64,000 nt of DNA from Zelopaecilomyces penicillatus (GCA_005765155.1 VCCP01000002.1:1240001-1304000), one strand, 5' to 3'. Positions 12,152-24,759 are shown, numbered from the stretch's first letter. Notes: a model not told the origin generated them from the letters alone. A program made the numbers and translations.

Positions 12152-12658
12152 ATGGCTCCTTCCACTGAAAAGGATGATATCATATCTTCGCTGTCTAGCC
12201 TGGCCCTGAAATCCAGCAAGGATGGCAAAGCCTCCACGGGGAAATCCAAGTCCAAGTCTAAAAAGGTCGTTGCAGACTCATGGGAGGATGACGATGAATC
12301 TGATGATGACCCCCCGAAGGATTCGGTTTCAAAGCCCTCACCATCTGCCGCCCCTGTGCGCACGCCAATTTCTTCAACACACAACTCGGGACCTGATTGG
12401 GCCTCACTTTCACACACGGGGCCGGATTCGCTCAACAGTGCGAACGACTCCAAGAGACCGGAAAAGACAGACGCTGTTGCCAGACGCATGATTGCCGCTG
12501 GGCTTGGACTCAAGGCGCCGAAGCAGACTGAGGAACAGAAAGCCTATCAGAGGTCTATTAGGGAGCAGGAGAAAAAGAAGCGCGAGCAAGAAAAGGCGGA
12601 CGAGCAGAAAAAAATTGAAAGAGTTGAACAGGCTAAAGCGGCAGTCTGGGACGACTAA
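12152..12658 (+). CDS. Small charged protein of unknown function, coiled-coil C-terminus
   Basis: A single-exon frame of 168 aa from the ATG at 12152, the first ATG of the frame; an in-frame TTG lies just upstream. I do not recognise a named family. Residues 1-90 are Ser/Lys-rich, with a KSKSKSKK basic cluster followed by an acidic WEDDDESDDD block. A segment around 105-122 (AVARRMIAAGLGLKAP) looks ordered, and the last 50 residues are a Lys/Glu/Gln-rich helix likely to form a coiled coil, ending VWDD. The composition suggests a nucleic-acid- or ribosome-associated accessory protein, but that is inference only. The ordered start of the C-terminal half makes random open frame unlikely. Confidence 0.75.
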   Translation: MAPSTEKDDIISSLSSLALKSSKDGKASTGKSKSKSKKVVADSWEDDDESDDDPPKDSVSKPSPSAAPVRTPISSTHNSGPDWASLSHTGPDSLNSANDSKRPEKTDAVARRMIAAGLGLKAPKQTEEQKAYQRSIREQEKKKREQEKADEQKKIERVEQAKAAVWDD

Positions 12659-12826
12659 TTATCACACAACTTTCTTTCGTTATTCCCATCCTAAGGGGGT
12701 TTACCCTAATACGTTATTTGGAGATAGGCCACACAAGAGCACACAGGAATTCTTCATTGACCAATCTATATTCTCATCCATTCACTGCCCTCATCTTCTC
12801 AAATGACGACGGATATGTCATAAACC

Positions 12827-13709
12827 TTAAGCCAGGTTATAAGCCTTCTTCACGGTAGGTCGCTCCATAAGGCGCTGGTGCCAGGCCCAGAAATTGGGAT
12901 ATTCCTTCTCAAGATCAACATCTCCAAGGACATTGCTACCAGAGTTCATAACTCCAAAGTTCCACGGGATAAAGCTGATATCAGCATAGGTGCTGTCAGT
13001 CAATGTAAGCGTTGGATGTCGCATTAAGTTGATATGGAGAATTAGTCAATCAAGCTTACCACTTGTTACCAACTAGGTATTCTTTACCCTCGAGGATGTT
13101 GTTCAACACACTGAAGACTCGGATAGTTTGCTCCGTGTAGCGATCTTTGGCACTTTGCACCTGCTCCGAGTGGTACTTGTGAAACCATATAGCTTGGCCA
13201 TAGTAGGGTCCCTGGCCAGATATTTGAAAGTGCAGGTATTGCTTGAGGTGCCACTTATCATTCACAGATGTCAAGTTCAGCTTATTTTCTTTGTCGTAAG
13301 TCTCAACGATGTACTCGACAATGGCGCCCGACTCCCACAAAGTGAGGCCGGTGTTTGGGTCCTTAATTGCTGGAACCCGCCCATTGGGGTTGATAGCCAC
13401 GAAGGACTCTTCCTTGGGGTTTTCAATGATAATCTATAATATCGTTGATGTCAATATTACAGGGCCATGCAGATGCAGAGCGCTGGGTTAGGAGATTTGC
13501 TAGTCATATGGGAACCGTGTCATTCATACCTCTTCATAGGGAACATTCAATTCCTCGAGGACAATGACAACCTTGCGAGGGTTGGGGCCACGAGCTAGGC
13601 GTTGTTTTGTGTTAGGAGATCAACAAGTTCCCGAGTACAGAATGGAATGAAGTATGTGTCGCGGGTTTACCATACCGTGGCTGTATACGGTGATTGGCTT
13701 GAGAGACAT
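12827..13709 (-). CDS. Glutathione S-transferase (Ure2-like fungal type)
   Basis: GSTs conjugate glutathione to electrophiles or reduce peroxides in the cytosol. Four exons: 13676-13709, 13530-13594, 13060-13433 and 12827-12992, with introns of 81, 96 and 67 nt. They join into a 212-residue protein, the usual size. The N-terminal thioredoxin-like domain has YSHARGPNPRK near residues 9-19, with the Asn typical of Ure2-type enzymes in place of a catalytic Tyr or Ser. The cis-proline motif GRVPAI and the Glu-Ser glutathione-binding pair in LWESGAI follow. The all-helical C-terminal domain contains YADISFIPW with its N-capping Asp and ends RPTVKKAYNLA. It lacks the Asn-rich prion extension of yeast Ure2p. 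Role in detoxification or stress is inferred from the family. Confidence 0.93.
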
Positions 13710-14685
13710 GGTTGCAAAATGGTGTTTGAGATTGCGTAGATGTCTTAATGACGAACAATTTGTGGCAAGAGAATGAATCTGGTTGTCTGAGTTCTTTATT
13801 TGTACTTGTGATGGTTTCTATCATGGATATATCTGGACCTTTATAACTACGTTTCTCAATCCCAATCCCGAGTCAAATCCTGAATCTATATTTGTCAACA
13901 GGCTGGCTTGGTTCTTTCGTCCTCGCGTTTTGCAGTAAACTCCGAGGCCTAGTCTCCGCCACTGCCTACCTAGAAACGGCTGCAAATGCCGCACTCGATG
14001 ATGTTTCAACTGCTATAGACATGAGATTGCAGGTTCAGCCATGGAACTATCAAGGTTGCCATGATTGCGCTGGAATTATTAAGCAATAAGGGAACAGGAA
14101 GGATGCAGGCTGAGAGACGCAGGCACATCTGGGTCAGCCAGAGTCCGATGACAGGCATTGTAGCTCGGCCATATCGCGATTATTGTGCAATGTATGCTCG
14201 CTAAACGCGTTTCATTGGATGCCGACATGAAGAGAAGTGTTTGTGGTAGCGGACTGGAGGATTTTGCATTTGTCAGGTTAGATGATCGCATCCCGCGCGA
14301 GCGCCGATCTCCACTTTACTTTTTGAAGCAATAGGGCGGATGAGCTAACCCAAAGGAATCAACCGCGCGGTACGCACAGGCCACTGGGCGAGTGAGTTCA
14401 CTCATCAACACTGAAAGTGGAAATCGAGCTATTATTAGTGAGTCGCCAACTACTATGTAGACATGGTGTAGTTGCATGAACTGTATCAGAAGTTTAGAGC
14501 ACACCCTCCCAGCTCAAAGAAATTATGGTTCGGGGAATGGATTTCCACATGATTCCCCCCCATAATTCGGCAGCTGCGTGATGATCAATCTTCCAATGTG
14601 ACTTCCACCAATGTCTCCACGTTGAAACCATACGACATGCCGCCTACCAAATACGCAATTATTGTTGCAATTTGCAGCAGGGATA
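13710..14685. other. Intergenic region upstream of the GST gene
   Basis: About 1 kb between the GST start and the stop of the RRG7-like gene. It holds the GST promoter and the RRG7-like 3' flank. The open frames inside are short and lack any recognisable motif. Nothing else was seen. Confidence 0.5.
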
Positions 14686-15432
14686 TCAATTGCTGGTGCG
14701 TCCCAATATCGGCAGGATACTACCATTACGTGACAAGACAAGTTCCGGGTCCTTGTTCTCATCGTACCGCTTTAAAACAACCCCAAACCCTTCCAAACCA
14801 TGCTCTTCCGCTTGCTGGTTCCATAGCATTTGCTTGACAAGACCCTCTCTGGAACAGCAGATGTACCCCATCGGCCATCGGCTTCTCCCTAGAGCATCCC
14901 TCACGCCTTTTGTCGCATCTCGCTCACTGACTAATAGCCCTAGGACACCAGCGCCTCTCCAGCCGACAGGAGCTCCGGTAAACGCTCCTTCAAGTTCCCG
15001 GACATGGTGGGGACCAGTCTTTTGGGTGCCGCCCTTACACTGCAATAGAACCCTCAATGACTGGCTAGTCGAGGGAGGGGTCCATTCTCCCAGCAGATCC
15101 GTACCGTAATCTGATGATCCACCTATTCGCTGGAGGGAGAATCCATATCGGGAGAGGCTCTCAGCCGTGGTGTACTCGTAGTGCGTGCCGACATAGACAG
15201 TGGACTTGGGGTTTAAACCAGACCGCTTTGCGTAGGCAAGGAATGTGGCGAGATCAGAATGCTGAGAGGTTGGCGGTGATGGGTATATCAGTGTTGTCTT
15301 GACTACAGAATCTTCGGCCTTAAAATTTCGGGTCTCGCAAGAGAAACTTCGCCAGAGGGCCAGACACTGGCCATCAAAAAAACGCCGGCAAGTTCTGCCT
15401 GGCCATACGCGACGGCTGTGAGCCATCATCAT
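14686..15432 (-). CDS. RRG7-like mitochondrial protein with restriction-endonuclease-like fold
   Basis: A single exon of 248 aa starting at 15432 with three Met codons in a row (15424-15432), any of which could initiate. The first 40 residues are Arg-rich with few acidic residues, consistent with mitochondrial import. From about residue 80 the segment YVGTHYEYTTAESLSRYGF, then GTDLLGEW, then LLQCKGG matches the fungal 'required for respiratory growth 7' family as I remember it. The pair Asp112 ... Gln131-x-Lys133 looks like a PD-(D/E)XK nuclease core (DUF2034). Yeast RRG7 is needed for respiration; its molecular activity is unclear to me. The gene is divergent from Dim1 with 415 bp between the starts. 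Family assignment is from motif memory, without a search. Confidence 0.82.
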   Translation of the reverse strand: MMMAHSRRVWPGRTCRRFFDGQCLALWRSFSCETRNFKAEDSVVKTTLIYPSPPTSQHSDLATFLAYAKRSGLNPKSTVYVGTHYEYTTAESLSRYGFSLQRIGGSSDYGTDLLGEWTPPSTSQSLRVLLQCKGGTQKTGPHHVRELEGAFTGAPVGWRGAGVLGLLVSERDATKGVRDALGRSRWPMGYICCSREGLVKQMLWNQQAEEHGLEGFGVVLKRYDENKDPELVLSRNGSILPILGRTSN

Positions 15433-15847
15433 TCCCTCCCATGTACCGCACCTTTTAGTGGTTTGAGGCTCGGTTTATCTCCCCACTAATGAAGGCGGCG
15501 TGTGTATGTAGAGCTGTTTCAAACACAGCTATGATGTTGGAGTATCATCTTGAGGTTGTAAATTGTTTAAACTTGCAAGTTCTCTGGCAATCATGGACCC
15601 CCAATCGAGTAAGGAGCTTGTTAGATCCACTATATTCACTAAAAGGGGTTAAGCACTACTTATCGGGGTTGCAGCTATCGGCTTGCATTTACATCCCACT
15701 TTAGCTGTTGGGCCCCACCATCTAAACCAAACCCAAACGACAAAGACACCGACGTCAGACCATCACACTATAGAAAATCCCAACCGCCCTTAACTTGCCA
15801 TCCGACGCAGCACTATTCTCCCGCTTCTCTCGATTTAATCTGAAACC
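15433..15847. promoter_or_regulatory. Shared divergent promoter region, RRG7-like / Dim1
   Basis: 415 bp separate two start codons that face away from each other, so both promoters must lie here. The Dim1 side is C/T- and CAAAC-rich just before the ATG (15700-15845), as is common in fungal leaders. No specific operator is recognisable. Confidence 0.5.
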
Positions 15848-16450
15848 ATGGGTTCCGTTGTCATTCCCCATCTCAACTCTGGCTGGCACGTGGACCAGGC
15901 CATTCTGAGCGAGGAGGAACGACTTGTTGTCATTCGTTTCGGTCGCGACTGGGATCCGGACTGCATGCGCCAGGATGAGGTCTTGTACAAAATCGCGGAC
16001 AAGGTCAAGAGCTTCGCGGTTGTATACGTCTGCGATATAGACCAGGTTCCAGATTTCAACCAGATGTACGGTAAGTGTCATCGCCATCCTGTTTGTCTTG
16101 GCATACGCATTCTTTTGCGCTTCTGCTCAACGGTTATCGCTAACGGTTTCTTCGTTACTAAAATAGAGTTGTACGACCCGTGTACCATCATGTACTTTTT
16201 CCGAAACAAGCATATCATGTGCGATTTTGGTACCGGTAACAACAACAAATTGAACTGGGTGTTGGAGGACAAGCAGGAACTCATAGATATCATTGAAACT
16301 GTGTACCGCGGTGCCAAGAAGGGCCGCGGTCTGGTAGTCAGTCCCAAGGGTATGAACTCCGTCCTGCGTTTCTTCAAGCCGGCTTTTGGTTTGGGTGAGC
16401 TCATCAGATCTAACAATTTTATAGATTACTCCACGCGTCATCGATACTAA
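15848..16450 (+). CDS. DIM1: U4/U6.U5 snRNP protein Dim1 (Dib1, TXNL4A family)
   Basis: Dim1 is a small thioredoxin-fold protein of the tri-snRNP, needed for pre-mRNA splicing before spliceosome activation. Three exons, 15848-16070, 16167-16349 and 16425-16450, separated by introns of 96 and 75 nt, give 143 aa, the almost invariant family length. Conserved landmarks are HLNSGWHVDQAI at the N-terminus, VVIRFGRDWDPDCM where thioredoxin has its active site, VYVCDIDQVPDFNQMYELYDP across the first splice junction, FFRNKHIM, and the terminal KDYSTRHRY across the second. The last exon codes for only nine residues. It is convergent with Tao3 (466 bp apart). Confidence 0.98.
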   Translation: MGSVVIPHLNSGWHVDQAILSEEERLVVIRFGRDWDPDCMRQDEVLYKIADKVKSFAVVYVCDIDQVPDFNQMYGKCHRHPVCLGIRILLRFCSTVIANGFFVTKIELYDPCTIMYFFRNKHIMCDFGTGNNNKLNWVLEDKQELIDIIETVYRGAKKGRGLVVSPKGMNSVLRFFKPAFGLGELIRSNNFIDYSTRHRY

Positions 16451-16916
16451 ATGAGGGCATATGACTCTGTCACCATCCCTAAAGCGACATCACCTTGGTG
16501 GGCCTATGGTCGCAGATCGTCTTTTCATGGCAGGGAATATTTTAGGCGTCTATGGTGGATCATTATCAGGTTTCTGTCTTCTTACAGTTGCGAGGGTTGG
16601 TCTCTCACATCAAGATTTTGGCTTGAATTCAAACTTCTGCTAATACTTTCTTGGAAAGATCGTAACGATCCCTGGCTGCGCTATATACAGGTACGCTTAC
16701 TTGCCCCTTTTAATTGTGATTCCTCCCTCCCCCAATCTCTAAGACCAGGCCTTTGCGCATGGCAACGCAAAAGGGTATTGTCATGCAATATTACATGAGA
16801 TGCCTGTCTGTCATCCAACTTTATTATCAAATGTGCCACGTTCTAAGCATCTTTTCGTAATGAAATATCAAAATTCACCAACACAATACAAGAAATTGCA
16901 ATGCCACTCGTCCTTC
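16451..16916. other. Convergent 3' region between Dim1 and Tao3
   Basis: 466 bp between two stop codons that face each other, so both 3' UTRs should lie here. The open frames present are short and without recognisable motifs. No further element is seen. Confidence 0.5.
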
Positions 16917-19900
16917 TCAAAGAACATCTCCCTGTCCAGGCAAATTCATCACAAATGCATTGTTATTGGGGATTTTTGGCACAGGCAAGGGTGGTGGTCT
17001 CTCTCTAAGCCGCTCATCCCGTGACTTATTCCTCAGACGTTGGATGCTGGATTGTTGCGGCTGCCTCTGCTGAAAAGCAGAACCGTGCTCACTGCTACCA
17101 CCGGCAGGCCTCTCATCGTCAGCATCCGAGAACCCACCACTGAGATACTCATCATCGGATGCCAAGTCACCACCGATCTGAGCGTGATAGGAAGCTGGGG
17201 CTGATGGCGATGTGATGGACCGCGAGTGTAAGCCGGGACGAGGTGACATGATCGTAGTGAAAGCTCCAGGGTTCATTGTGTTGGCTGCAGTCTCTCTTCC
17301 AATGCCTGTAGGTCGATCAATGAAGCCATTTTGGAGAGACGTGTTGTTGGATGCCTCATGTAGAATTGGGAGGATTTGCTCATCATACAACTCTGTGCCT
17401 GATTCATATGATTCGGGCGCAAATTCCGTAATGGTAAGTGATGAGCGACCATCGTCATCAGTGTGAGGGCTGGAAGGCTCGTCGAAGAAATCATCGAGGC
17501 TATCCAACCTCATTACTACATCTCCCGTGTGCGCATCTACGCGACCTTCATCAGATAGCATGGTTTCGGTCCTCTCTTGGGCGTCAAAATAACCATAGGG
17601 GAAGTCGTCTGCATGAAACTCCACTTCCGCAGTAGGCGTGGCTTCAGTTGATGAACCTTCAGTGCTTTGGCACATGTAGAACGCAGCGTGAATATTGGCA
17701 CGTGTGGCCTCCGTCTTCTTTGCAGGGATAGGAATAGCCCATCCTGAGGCCTCTGGAATGCCAAATAAGCACTGAGTACGTTCATACTCCTTACGCACAG
17801 CTTTGGATGAGAATTTCGTCATGCTCATTCTTAGATGGTGCTTGTCCATCTGGCTTCCGGTCATAGTCATGATGTTGTCAAGCACCTCCAAGGCGCCCAT
17901 GCAAAACTCGGTTTGCAACAGGCGTAGCAGCGGTGATATGAGATCAGAACCATGGCTAGCCAATTCGGGGTTGCGCATATCCACCTCTGGAATGGCGACG
18001 CAGAGAATGCGCATGGTCTGGACCTTTACCCATGACAACGAGTTCGTAAGCAAACCCATTAGAAAGGTGATCATTTTAAAGTCGAGGTGCGGTAGATAGT
18101 ATTCCCGCATTGCCATGAAAAGCTGCCCTAGGAAGTCCCTACTGCTTTGATACTTCCCAGATATGAAGTCATCAAGAACTAACCCTATGGCTTCTAGACC
18201 TTGACGATCCGACTCCACCAAGAGAATTCGAGCGGTCTTCAAGACTTCTGTACTTAAAACGCCTTGTTCCAGCTCGTTAAGGAAACGAGGGAAATTTGCC
18301 AACAAGGAAAAGAACAGTCGATTATCGTCTCCCATCAGGTTATCCCCCGATAATTTAATAAGCTTGTCCATTATATCAAGAGTGGGTTGCCAGCATAGCG
18401 AAGATCTCAAGCCTTTGTGAAGCAGAAGTTGAAGGCCCTCAAACTGACCTTCCCACCGGCCTGGTTGTCCTTCTGCGATTAGCCTCCGCACGCTGGGGGA
18501 CCTAAGATCGATTTTGTAGAGCAGTTCATTCAGCATCTCGACTGCTTCCAAAAACTCCCGCTCATTGATAGACTCCAGGCAAGCGCATGTCGTCCAAAAG
18601 AGCTGAGGAAAGGTGAGAAGACTATCAGTGTCGAGTTTGTTGATAAGCGTTTTCAATGTGGTCAAAATCTCCATGGAAAATGACTGGATCTCAGGATCCT
18701 CGTCTGCTATTGTATTAGATAGTCTGGCAAGCATGTCGCCAAGCATATACTGATCCAATGATGTGAGAACACATCTGAAAATCTGAAACGACCGACATGC
18801 GAGGTGTCTAACTGGGCATGACGTTGCCCAAGTCAGCGACAAGCGCCCCCATTGCTCTTTAATGCCAGGGAATGAAATTTCGAATGTTCTAACGACCTCG
18901 GCTGTGAGATATTCCATACTTGGCGGAACTTTGTTATCATGGTCATCAACCTTTCCGTTGCTATCCTCATAGCCCCATACTACCGAACGATCATGCCGGC
19001 GAACTAAATCTATTAGTTCCTCAATCGATTCCTTTCGGCTACCGTATGATTGATCGTCAATTTGTGAAATGACTAACTCATGTATGAGATGAACAAGCAT
19101 CTCCCGGGCTTGTTCTTGCACTAGCGGTGTGTAGTGGTCCCACAGCACAGTGACAACATGCAAGAGGAGCGGGACGTTATCCTGTGAAAGATGGACAGGA
19201 GACACCATGAGGTCAACCAAGAGGATTAGCGACAATTGGCCAAGTGAGAACCCGGCCTGTTTGGTGCCAATAGGTAAGGCTTCAGTCAAGTCTGCACAGT
19301 AAGGCAGGCTACCAATATCTGGAGGTGCTTGAAGTGCATCCCGTTTTTCGTTTGGCACCATAGCTTTAGGATTGATTTGAATAAGCAAAAACTCAACAAC
19401 TCTGATTCCTGGTGTGCTGTTTGTTGTAGACAAAAAGACAACAATCTGTTTGGCATACTCAACGAAATTTTGCTCGCGCCGCTCCAAACAAAGTTGCATG
19501 ATGAAATCCAGCGTCAGACGAACGTTACCTGGATGGGGCCCGGTAGCAAGAGCCTGCCAGAGAGCTTGAACCTCATTATGCAGTGCGCCACTTGACTTGA
19601 TGGTTATTTCAAGTAAATTCGCCAGTAGAACATACGATTGCACGGTTGGCCCTCCGTTGGGGTCTAGCTTCAGCTCAATTGCCTGTATCCAAGGAAGCAC
19701 AACGGCCACCACGTTTCGTTGCGCTGATGGTTGGAGATCCTTGAAGTACAGCGTAAACTCAGATATGACATGAAAGTCAAGCTCTGTGTATTGATTTCCG
19801 AGGCGTTTGGATATTTCGAATTGTGCGAGTTTGTAAACGGCTTGAGTTTTGTCCGAAACGCTAATATCGAAATCCTGAATTTTGGAGTTTCTCTGCTGGC

Positions 19901-22900
19901 GGGATTCGAGAGAGCGTAATACTGTTAATGACTTGGACCTAATCTCGCTCTGGTCGTTTCCTAGTGTGAAAAGACAGAGAGCAAGAAGCTTCCAAAATGG
20001 ACACGGGTAATCGATATGGTCTTGCAACACTTCAATAATGACCATGAAATAGCTTTCAAGAACTTTCGGGACCTCGGCTAGATAACAACGGGCGATGCAG
20101 TGCTCCAAAAGATATGGATATTCCTTGTTGTGAACAACTAGATTCTTAAGAGCCCTTCTTCCCGTCACATTCATCTTGTCGCTACCCGAATTAAAGATTG
20201 CCTCTATCCAGGCAAGCATGCGGCGAATGTCAAATTGCAATGTAGCACCGCTCTCCGTCGTGAAATTTATTGATCCACCACACAAGGCTGCCATAGCACT
20301 TAGAGCTGCTGTTCGGAGATTTCGTTTCTCAATTTCCATGGCTGCAGTGGCAGTGCCACGTTCACTGAGAGACTGTTGATCAATTATAGACTGGCGCATG
20401 TTGTCTTCCCGCGCGCGTATCTGGCCCTGATTGGGAGAGATCCCACACCAGTCTTCCATAAGAGAGAACGCGGATTTACGGGATTCAAACGTCATCCATC
20501 GGGACGGGTCTTTAGTACGATTGATTCCTTCAAAGAGACTTTCCATAAGACCGCAGTAGTATCGCCTAAGCTTTTGAAATTCCCAATCCATTTGGACCTC
20601 CCCGTCCATCAAGAACAGCTTCAGATCTTTAGCATATGATGTCAAGGCGGTGAGAAAGAACTCAGATTCGTAGACTGTGGGTTCTCGCAGGAAATGCGAC
20701 GTCAATTTAAACACGTGTGTTATTTCAGTTCTCAGCAGATCCATTTTACGGTTTCTGCGTGGACTGCTGTTGGTTCGCTGGTGGATTCGCGCGCGCGCTT
20801 CATCATTGCACCGAGAAACTTGACCCTGAAGCTCTTCCAGCAATGTCTGATAGATATGAATGTTGATGGATCCCATGGAGACGACTACAGCATCTCGAAC
20901 TGAGGCTGATGACACAGAGAGCAGCGGTATCAAGTACTTAAACAATGTTCTTGCCGTTACAATTCTGTCAGCAGGCTTTGAAGGTTTGCGTACATGCTGG
21001 GCATCCTTGGGGGTGCTAGCTGGTACACTGCCTGGATCCGCGAGAGTAGTACAAGCAAAGATGAGGTAAAGTTTCCACTGCTCAACCATGGTCTCCGGCT
21101 GGGTAGAAGGCGACCGACTCGCCATCCGGCCGTTGCCGGCCTCGGCTCCATTGTAGAGACCACGCGATGGTTCTGACAAGAAAACTATCGGCTTATACAT
21201 TTGTAGGATTCGGTTGCAGATAAGATCTCGGCAGAGAGTTACGGCAAATGGGCATTTGTCATAAGCAATCCGAATTAAATTGGGAAATATTTTGAACCAT
21301 AGTGTGGTATCGTAAGAAACATCGCTTGTACAAAGCTCGACAACTGCGCCTTTGCTGTTGGTGTTCTGCAACCCACGCTGAAGCCTACTGCGTTCAGCCA
21401 CCGTCAAATGTTCGTCGTTAAAATTCATAACTTGATTGGAATCATTTTCCAATATGTTTATCAACCTCGGTGCTTCTTTCTCTTCTGATATGTCCTTTCC
21501 AAGTGCCTTATCAAATTCAATAATGAGACGCAAAACGGTGATTGCGAAATGGCGAACACGCCGCGATTGAGAGCAGAGAAAAAATAGACCATGGGCCTCA
21601 GCTTGGTCCACTTCAGCCCAGATGCTAGATAAGTCCAGTTTTAACGCTCTCTTATCTGAGGCATTTGACTCGGCCTGACCAGCTGCGGCATGGCTTGTTT
21701 TTTGCCTAATCTCTTCTATCCAAATTTGTAGAAGCTCGACATAAAGTCGGAGAGTGTTTTCAATGTGGGCAGAACCAAGCATGCCGCCATCAGACATTGT
21801 CGAATACCTATCATCGAAGTTGAAGATAAACCGAGCAAAGCCCATGGTGACTTGCTGTGCATGGGACTGCCGAGCAATAGCTTTCAATGAATTCGCTGAA
21901 GAGTCAGCAATATTGTACTGAACATGGGCTGTCCCCGTACACAGCAGGTTAATCAAGGAGTTGAAGGGAATATCCGCAGACAAGCAGCGGGGAAGAGCCT
22001 GCACTGCGACATGCAAGAGCTCGTAGAATGCTTGTTTTTGATCAGACACATTTTGATGATCATCACGTCGTGCAAAGGTAAATGTTTCGGTGATTGGGGT
22101 TTTGGGGCCTGGACTACTAAACTTTTCATCCAGTGCAGCTTGGCCACCAAAGGTATTATCACAGACAATGGTAATTTTGCCAAGTATTTCGCAGAATTTG
22201 AGGTAATACTCCCTAACTCCATCAGTAAGAACATGAGTTAATACGGGTCGTGAAATATTCTCTTCTCTTGGCACTAAGATTGAAGTCGACAACGGCGTAT
22301 TTCGTGGCGAGAAGAGAATGGGGGAAGTCGGTAGCCGTTCAGGAGCGGAAGGGGTATCATAAGCCTGGGGGAAAGGTGGCCGGCCTTGTTCCCCCTTTTC
22401 TAGGTCCGACATGATGCATAAGAATGCTCGGATTCCAACAACTATTCGATCAGGGTCCAACTGCTCAACTTTGAGCTCCTTGTTGGTAGTGAAGAGATCC
22501 GCGTTGATGAGGGGGAAAATAACGGTTCTGAAACAATATTCGGGATACTTGAACCCAATGATGCGAAGAATCTGTATCAGGGGCTCAGTAACAGCAGTAT
22601 CGGATGCTACTAAACTGCGCTTTGAGGATGGAAGCACCAGCTTCATAACATCATCCAGTTTGCGCGCTGCAGTCTGGAAAGTGTCATTCGTCCGGTATAA
22701 GTATGTCCACACCAATCTAGAAATGACCTGAAGGCAAAGAGGTTTGGTGAACCGATCCTTGACCTTTGTCTGTAACGGCAGAATTAATTGGAGCCAATGG
22801 GAGCCAAAGTTGTCTGGAGATGACACACAAAGCATGGTCGCAGTAAGTGGAAACGCAACTGCCCAATGACGTGGCTTTGTAAACATCTGTGCCAATCGTG

Positions 22901-24759
22901 GGCTAATGGCGGCAACAACTTCAGCCCATTTCGGGTGGATAAGATGGCTGTTGCTGGCCTTGGCCGCAATTGGGAGCAACAGGGTGTCAATGACTTGGCA
23001 AAAGGTCGTTTTGACCCTCTGACCATGAGATTTGTTAAAAAGACGACCTAAAGAGACGAGGAAGTCACAAGATTGTTCCCAAGACTCCTCGGGTGATATT
23101 TTAACTCGTAGATGCTTCATACCGCCTAGCACAAGATCCATCTTCCCTTCCGCATCACGACCAGAGGTGGATGTTGGGCTTTTGAGTACTCTCTCCTGCA
23201 AGCAGGAGTCAAGGTCTTCAATGAATCGCCTGGTAACTCCAGCAAAATTGATATTACTCATGTGGCCCAAGAGCTGGGCGAACAGGTTCCAATTTGCCAG
23301 TTTGAGCGGGGATATCATCAACTGCTCGGTATCAGCAATCTTCAGCTGGCCAAATATAATGCTTTCTAGTTTGTCCTCCATTTCAGGGGTAATAGATGAC
23401 AGTTTGCTTTGGCAAATGACCTCAAGTAGTACACGGCACAGAATGTAGATGGAGACGGTCGATCGACGCTCCGCCTGTGCCAGGAATTCGTGCTTCCCGG
23501 CTAGCTTTCCACCGCCTGATAATCCATTCTCTGAACCATTCGATGCAAAAGGTCCGATTTGTAACGGCTCAGTGTTTCGTCTCATGAGTGGTGTACCAGG
23601 TTGACCACCTCGGATTGGTTGAATTTGACTCCTAGCTTCATTTGCTGCGTCGCTCTTGCTCTTCCTCCAGAGCATCATGGAATCTATCAGGGCTTTTGGT
23701 CTAGGGCTAGCAATGTGGCCAAGAGCAACGATCAATTGGTCAAATGCCGCATCTACTCCCGGGCCGCATATCTGCTCAATCTGGGGCTCTGGATCAAAGG
23801 GTGTAGTAACACATTCAGACAGCTTTTCTTCAGCTTGCGCTATAAACTAGAGCAGTTGTCAGTCAGGTAAAAGGGGGGAGGGGTTAGAATTGGTGGCATA
23901 CGGAGGTGAATAGGACATGCAGTGCGTACTCGCCAACCGTCTTCTGATCGTCTCGGAGGCGAGATGAGTGAGAGTGGTGGACAGGGTGGTCACGTCCTGA
24001 CTTGCTATGCATCCGCTCCAGTTTCCGTTGAGTTGAACCCTGAGAGGTGGTATCAGCAGAGGAGGATATTGATCTTTCCGTGGCATTTCCTCGACTGTTT
24101 GAATTTGCCATAGAGCCAGCCAACGCCGTAGGAGCTCGAGCCGTATGCCTAGTATCCGTGTCTAATCGCGTAGCAACTGATTGCATGTCAGACCGATCGA
24201 AGCTGATGCCAGCAGCGGCAATCATCTGGGGGCTCAGGGGACTGGATGAAGAGCTTGCGAGGCTGCCATTTCTCGAGTGCTGTATTCCATGAACGATAGA
24301 CGTTTGTCGATGATGTCCATAGGTAGAGCTTTTGCCAGAGTCGAGCGGTCGCTCAACGACCCCCCCAAGGGTCGAACGCGATAATGGGCCATGAGTTCGC
24401 GGTGAAGCTAGGGATGGTGGGAGTTGGGGGATCTTTTCGGCTGATGAGTCTCGGGAATGCGCAGGGTGACGCAGCGTGGTCGGGTCGAACGTTGGCGGGC
24501 GAAATGTTTGGTCCCAGACAGACTCATGTTCGACTTCCTCATCGAGTCTCGATACGGAGCGCGTGGGGAACTTGAGAGGATCCTGCTGGTGGTCGGGCAA
24601 TGTTTGCGATGGGACTAGCAGCATTGAACGGTCAGCAACTCTGATCTCTATCGATGAGGCAACTAACGATGGGTCTGAAAGATTGATGCTGCGACGCGGA
24701 GGGGCATAAGAACTGGAGGCGGCAGAGCAAGGGGGAAGACAACGCGCAAACTCACCCAT
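16917..24759 (-). CDS. TAO3: Cell morphogenesis protein Tao3/Pag1 (Furry family)
   Basis: Furry-family proteins are giant HEAT/armadillo-like scaffolds of the RAM (NDR kinase Cbk1/COT1) pathway, controlling polarised growth, septation and hyphal branching. The main exon is 16917-23846. A 55-nt intron (23847-23901, GTATGC...CTCTAG) joins it to 23902-24614; the segment ALHVLFTS-FIAQAEEK spans this junction. The start needs care. ATG at 24757-24759 plus one G is followed at once by a strong GTGAGT donor, and an acceptor GCTGCTAG at 24615 restores the frame, giving a 4-nt first coding exon and a 2548-residue protein. Without that splice, the same ATG adds 47 residues. Helical repeats fill most of the length. 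The N-terminus (about 1-240) and the last 350 residues are Ser/Pro-rich and probably disordered. Confidence 0.95.
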
